A DNA stretch of 64,000 nt from Pseudoscleropodium purum. Its lineage: Eukaryota; Streptophyta; Bryopsida; Hypnales; Brachytheciaceae. Location of the stretch: assembly GCA_963969395.1 (NCBI GenBank), contig OZ017796.1, forward strand, positions 43,700,243-43,764,242, read 5' to 3'. The position numbers and the translations under genes are program-made. Every line of letters begins with the position of its first letter. Positions within the stretch are counted from its first letter, which is position 1. The notes beneath the pieces are model-generated. The model was not told the origin of the DNA and ran no database searches. It saw nothing but the letters and a program-made list of their open reading frames with translations. Below, in pieces: positions 60,332 through 64,000 of the stretch.

Positions 60332-61305
60332 GACAGAAGCACGACGCTAGTAATAATAATAAGGCTATTTAGTGGTACGTCCACTGCTTGATTGAGGAAA
60401 AAGAATGGATTGTTTTGTAGTTTTGAGGAATGCATAAACATTGTTTAGTGATGAGGCAAGGGTGCTAGGACTGCTAGCATGTGAGTTTGGGATTTGGAGC
60501 CCAAGAGTCGAGGAACTTTTTGTGGTTGAAAGGTCCCCATGTTATAGATACCTTTCAAAAGAAGGAGGGTACTGACTCCACTCTGTTCTGAAAAAGGTCA
60601 GTGTGGATGGAGTGTTTTGGTCGGGAATGGTTCAACTATCTAAGCCTTGTAGATTTAGAGGACAAATTCCATTCTTGATGCCTTAGTTAGGAGGTGGACT
60701 TGACACGAGTCACATGACAGAAGGACAACACTAATAATAAGGATATTTAGTGGTAGTACGTCTACTAATTGATTGATGAAGAAGTTGGATTGTTTTATAT
60801 TTATTTATTTTTGATGAAATACATAAACATTGTTTATGAATGAGGCAGGGATGCTAGCATGTGAGCTTGGGATCTTGAGCCCAAGAGCCGAGGAACCTTT
60901 TGTTGAAAGGTTCCTATGTTGTAGGTCTGTTTTGAAAAGCCAATGTGAATAGAGTGTTTTGTTGGGAATGGCTCAACTATCTAAACCAATAACAAGGATA
61001 TTTAGTGGTACATACACTAATTGATTGATGGAAAAAAATGAATTTTTTGTTTTTAATTATTGATGAGTATTGAACATTGTTTACCAATGAGAGTGGGGTG
61101 CTAGTATGTGAGTGTGGTATCCTAAGCCTATAACTCTATGAGGAGTCCAAGTCACCTAGGTTATACATATCTTCCAAGGAAAAGATAATTGTAGTCCAAA
61201 AGACTAATGTGAATGGAGCATTTGTTGGGAATAGCTCAACTATCTAAGCCTCTTGGAATTAGATGGCAAATTCCATCCTAAATGCTTCAATTAGGAGGTA
61301 GACCC
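60332..61305 (+). repeat. Diverged tandem triplication, units of about 275-385 bp
   Basis: Units begin near 60332, 60715 and 60985. Each repeats AAGG-TATTTAGTGGTA, TTGATTGA, AACATTGTTTA, GCTAG-ATGTGAG, GGGAATGGCTCAACTATCTA and, in units 1 and 3, AGATGGCAAATTCCAT or a variant and a final TTAGGAGGTGGAC. Unit 2 lacks the end part. No conserved reading frame is seen. Confidence 0.85.
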
Positions 61306-61479
61306 TATAATAAAGAATTGACATGTTCCCCCCTCCCTCAAGGAATTTTCAAATCCTCATATAATGACAAGGTAGTTATTGCACCCACCACTATCATAAT
61401 TAGGTGGACTATAATGATAAGCACCCTACAGCACCTGGGTTTGAAATCACAACCACATCATTGGTGTGCCAAGACCAAA
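61306..61479. other. Short AT-rich spacer
   Basis: It lies between the tandem triplication and the M5 repeats. Nothing is recognised. Confidence 0.3.
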
Positions 61480-62140
61480 GCTACTTAGCTAACGTTGTAG
61501 GTGCTTGGTACCTTCTAAAATTTGTAATATATCTAAGTTGCAAGTGCCTATACTATAAGTACTTTTTATATTGTATAAATATATTTGTTGTAAATATGTA
61601 TGTTATAGGCACCTTCAATGGTTGTAAAGTACCTACTTACACCTAGGCTCAAGGCTTTTAGGCTCATATTTCTAGACTCACATGTTAGTGTCATTGGAAA
61701 AAATAGATGCTTTAGGAGTTTGTAGGCAAAATTGTGTCAATATAGTCAATTAATCTCACAATTATTGCTCTATGAATTTTAGCCACTTCAACAAGCCATG
61801 TGAACATCAAAAAAACTTCAGATTTTTTGACAAGTTTAACATTCTATTCAATGAGGTGAATACAAAGAAATTGACCTTCAAATAACAACAATGCTAGTGC
61901 ACGAGACGAGCCTACAAGCCTTGAATCTAATTACAAGTAAGTATGTACCTACAACCATTTGAAGGTGTTTATAATATATGTACCTATAACATAAATACAC
62001 TATAATATCTAAAGAGTTTATAACATGGGTACCTTTAATATAGACACCTATAACTACAAAAGATTTTTGTAATATAGACTTCTAGGCTCATAGGCTTGTA
62101 GATTCTATGCTCACATGCTAACATTTCCTAGGAGGCTAAA
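61480..62140. repeat. Inverted pair of family M5 repeats
   Basis: The left arm (about 61490-61700) has GGCACCTTCAATGGTTGTAA and GTACCTACTTACACCTAGGC. The right arm (about 61900-62140) has the reverse complements, GTAAGTATGTACCTACAACC and ATTTGAAGGTGTTTATAA. About 200 bp lies between them. Single copies occur at 22630-22850 (+) and 63380-63600 (-). Confidence 0.7.
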
Positions 62141-63379
62141 AGTGTCAAATAGGTGATGCCCAAAACTATTTGATGCACATTTAGAGATGACTCTAGTAGT
62201 ATCAATATGTATCATAGAGAATAAGTTACTTAAACAAAAGAAAGTGTACCCCAAATTGTGACTTGTGAAGTCACAACCTCCACAGTGCTATAAATAGAGT
62301 TCCCCACTATCCAAAATGGCCTCCAAATCAACCTTACACTTGTCCTTCTAATGCTCACAATTTGGGGTATCTTATGTACTTGGTTTCCTTTCACTTGTAG
62401 GATTTTTCAAGAGTGGTAAATTTTAGGTGTGGTTCCCATGGAACATAAATGATTTTGATTTGATCTTACATGCAAGTGAAAGAGAATTCCAACACACATT
62501 AGCATGAATTGCTTAGACACCCTATAAATTAATTATGAAATTTAAAAATATCAACTATAGATGTATGAAAAAATAACACTGGGCTTTCGTATGCTTTCAA
62601 AAATTGAAGGAATATATAAGGGTGAGACTAAAACCTCAACTTAGGAAGAAGACCATTCATTGTTGGTAGATTGTATATAGTCATGTCTTCTTGTTCATTC
62701 CAAAGTAAATACCAAATTAAATTGAAATACCTTCAAAATACACTTTTAATTGTATAAAATGTTCGTTTTAGAAAATTCTAAGGATCAAGAACATGTGGAG
62801 TTTCCAAAATCTACTCATGTTTTAAAAAAAATAGCTTATAAGAATTTGAGAATGGCAAGAACAACACAAAGGGCATGTACAACAAAAGGGGTGAAGGACA
62901 AAAAAGACCCCCATTTGATGGCCCCAAGTTCTTTCTAAGGTATGTGCATCCATAATCACTAGTACCCCATGATGTACACCAATATTTGGGCCAAAAAACA
63001 ACACTAAAACCTAAAAATTAAATCAATGAACCTTCAAATAGTGCTAAAATATTTTGTTTCAATTTCTTGGTCAAAGTGTATGTATGGAGATTTGAACATC
63101 AATTTGTAGATAAGACAATATAATTTGATTTGATCATATGCAATTTGGGCGGGAAAAAGCACGAAACCAAAAGTTCAATATTTGGATTTGTATGCAATTA
63201 GGCCATGTTGTTATTTAAAAAAATAACAAGTTGAATCACATTTCAAATGCAATTTAGAATAAATAATAAAAGAAAAAATCATTAGATAGAGGACAACATT
63301 TCACAATTTATAGGATAATTCTATTATGCATTAGATTTGCAAAAAAAAAATATTATTATTAGTATGTGAATGTAAGATC
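62141..63379. other. AT-rich intergenic DNA
   Basis: The frames of 60-62 codons here have no recognisable domain. Nothing else is seen. Confidence 0.3.
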
Positions 63380-63600
63380 TTGAGCTCATGAGCCTAAGCA
63401 CCTATGTTATTTTAACCTTATGTGATACATGGTGCCTATGTTATATGGTACCTTCCATCGTTATAAGATACATATGTTGTAGGTATGTATATTATAGGCA
63501 CCTTCAAAGGTTGTAGGATACCTACTTACACCTAATTTCAAGGCTAGTAGGTTCGCATTTCAAAGCTCAAATGTTGTTGTCATTGACCCTTATTGAAAAA
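63380..63600 (-). repeat. Dispersed repeat family M5, reversed copy
   Basis: It contains TTATAGGCACCTTCAAAGGT and GTAGGATACCTACTTACACC, matching the left arm at 61490-61700, and ends with AAATGTTGTTGTCATTG like that arm's TTAGTGTCATTG. Non-coding. Confidence 0.65.
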
Positions 63601-64000
63601 GAAACTACATTTTCTACAATAACTTCTTAACCATGTAGTTAGAAAGTTATATTAATTATTGTGCTTCAAAGCTACTTCCTTGACCACATGTTTGTGTGAA
63701 AATTTCAAAGACAAAATAAAAATTTTATTCGCAGGTGGATGACCAAAATTGTCACCAAGAAAATACTTCTTAGTACTTTCAGGAGTTAAATATCAATATT
63801 CTTATGCCATATCAGCTTTTTATAAGTCATATCTAATCAATGAGGAGTGATGGCACAAGGTATACAATATGAGTCTTTGAAGACCGGAGTTTTTATCTAT
63901 CTATAGAATATGAAATAAATATTATCTAATCACAGACTTGATAGTCAGTAAAGTGGTATGAACTAACTTAACAGATGAAAAAGTTTGTTGCCAGATTAAA
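63601..64000. other. AT-rich intergenic DNA at the window end
   Basis: Nothing recognised. Confidence 0.3.

Overview
The window is nuclear DNA from a land plant. It holds one plant RNA-dependent RNA polymerase gene interrupted by short GT-AG introns, three genes of the plant-specific PADRE (DUF4228) family, decayed non-LTR retrotransposons, and many small inverted-repeat transposons. The islands with genes are moderately GC-rich, and the long stretches between them are very AT-rich. The RDR amino-acid pattern and one of the retrotransposon types would suit a seed-free plant or another lineage with large AT-rich intergenic regions. I cannot fix the species from sequence alone, and that placement is inference.

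Layout. 1-3191: moderately GC-rich DNA without a convincing coding gene, probably promoter and 5' untranslated sequence of the next gene. 3192-7879 (+): six-exon RDR gene, about 1,159 residues with the DLDGD active site, most like RDR2, the partner of RNA polymerase IV in RNA-directed DNA methylation. About 8.6-23.8 kb: AT-rich DNA packed with TTAA-flanked elements (8590-9448, 13387-14312, 17374-18308), a CACTA-like element (11478-12721) and small MITEs. 23.8-26.5 kb: GC-rich island with PADRE gene A, preceded by a diverged tandem triplication. 26.5-47.3 kb: AT-rich DNA with MITEs, a dead LINE (33.45-34.6 kb, +), two more TTAA-flanked elements (40035-41200, 45993-46915), and a second dead non-LTR reverse transcriptase of a different type (about 42.96-43.8 kb, -). 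47278-47433: near-perfect hairpin MITE. 47.5-50 kb: PADRE gene B (+). 52.6-55.3 kb: PADRE gene C (-). 55.3-64 kb: AT-rich DNA with MITEs, a GC-rich patch (59.8-60.4 kb), a tandem triplication (60332-61305) and copies of another dispersed repeat.

How it fits together. The RDR would make double-stranded RNA from transposon transcripts. The surrounding DNA is rich in the short hairpin-forming elements such pathways normally silence, but nothing in the sequence links this gene to these elements in particular. The three PADRE genes share the N-terminal domain and a C-terminal W[KRQ]P-L--ISE motif and lie within 29 kb, so they look like a dispersed local gene cluster. A and B are closer to each other than to C.

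Most notable signal: five 859-1166 bp elements bounded by TTAA, with termini resembling CCCCTAAAG. This is the target site and end type of the piggyBac superfamily, which is not a standard component of plant genomes. In addition, three MITE families share TA target sites and AGGT-type ends. No transposase for either group is visible in the window.
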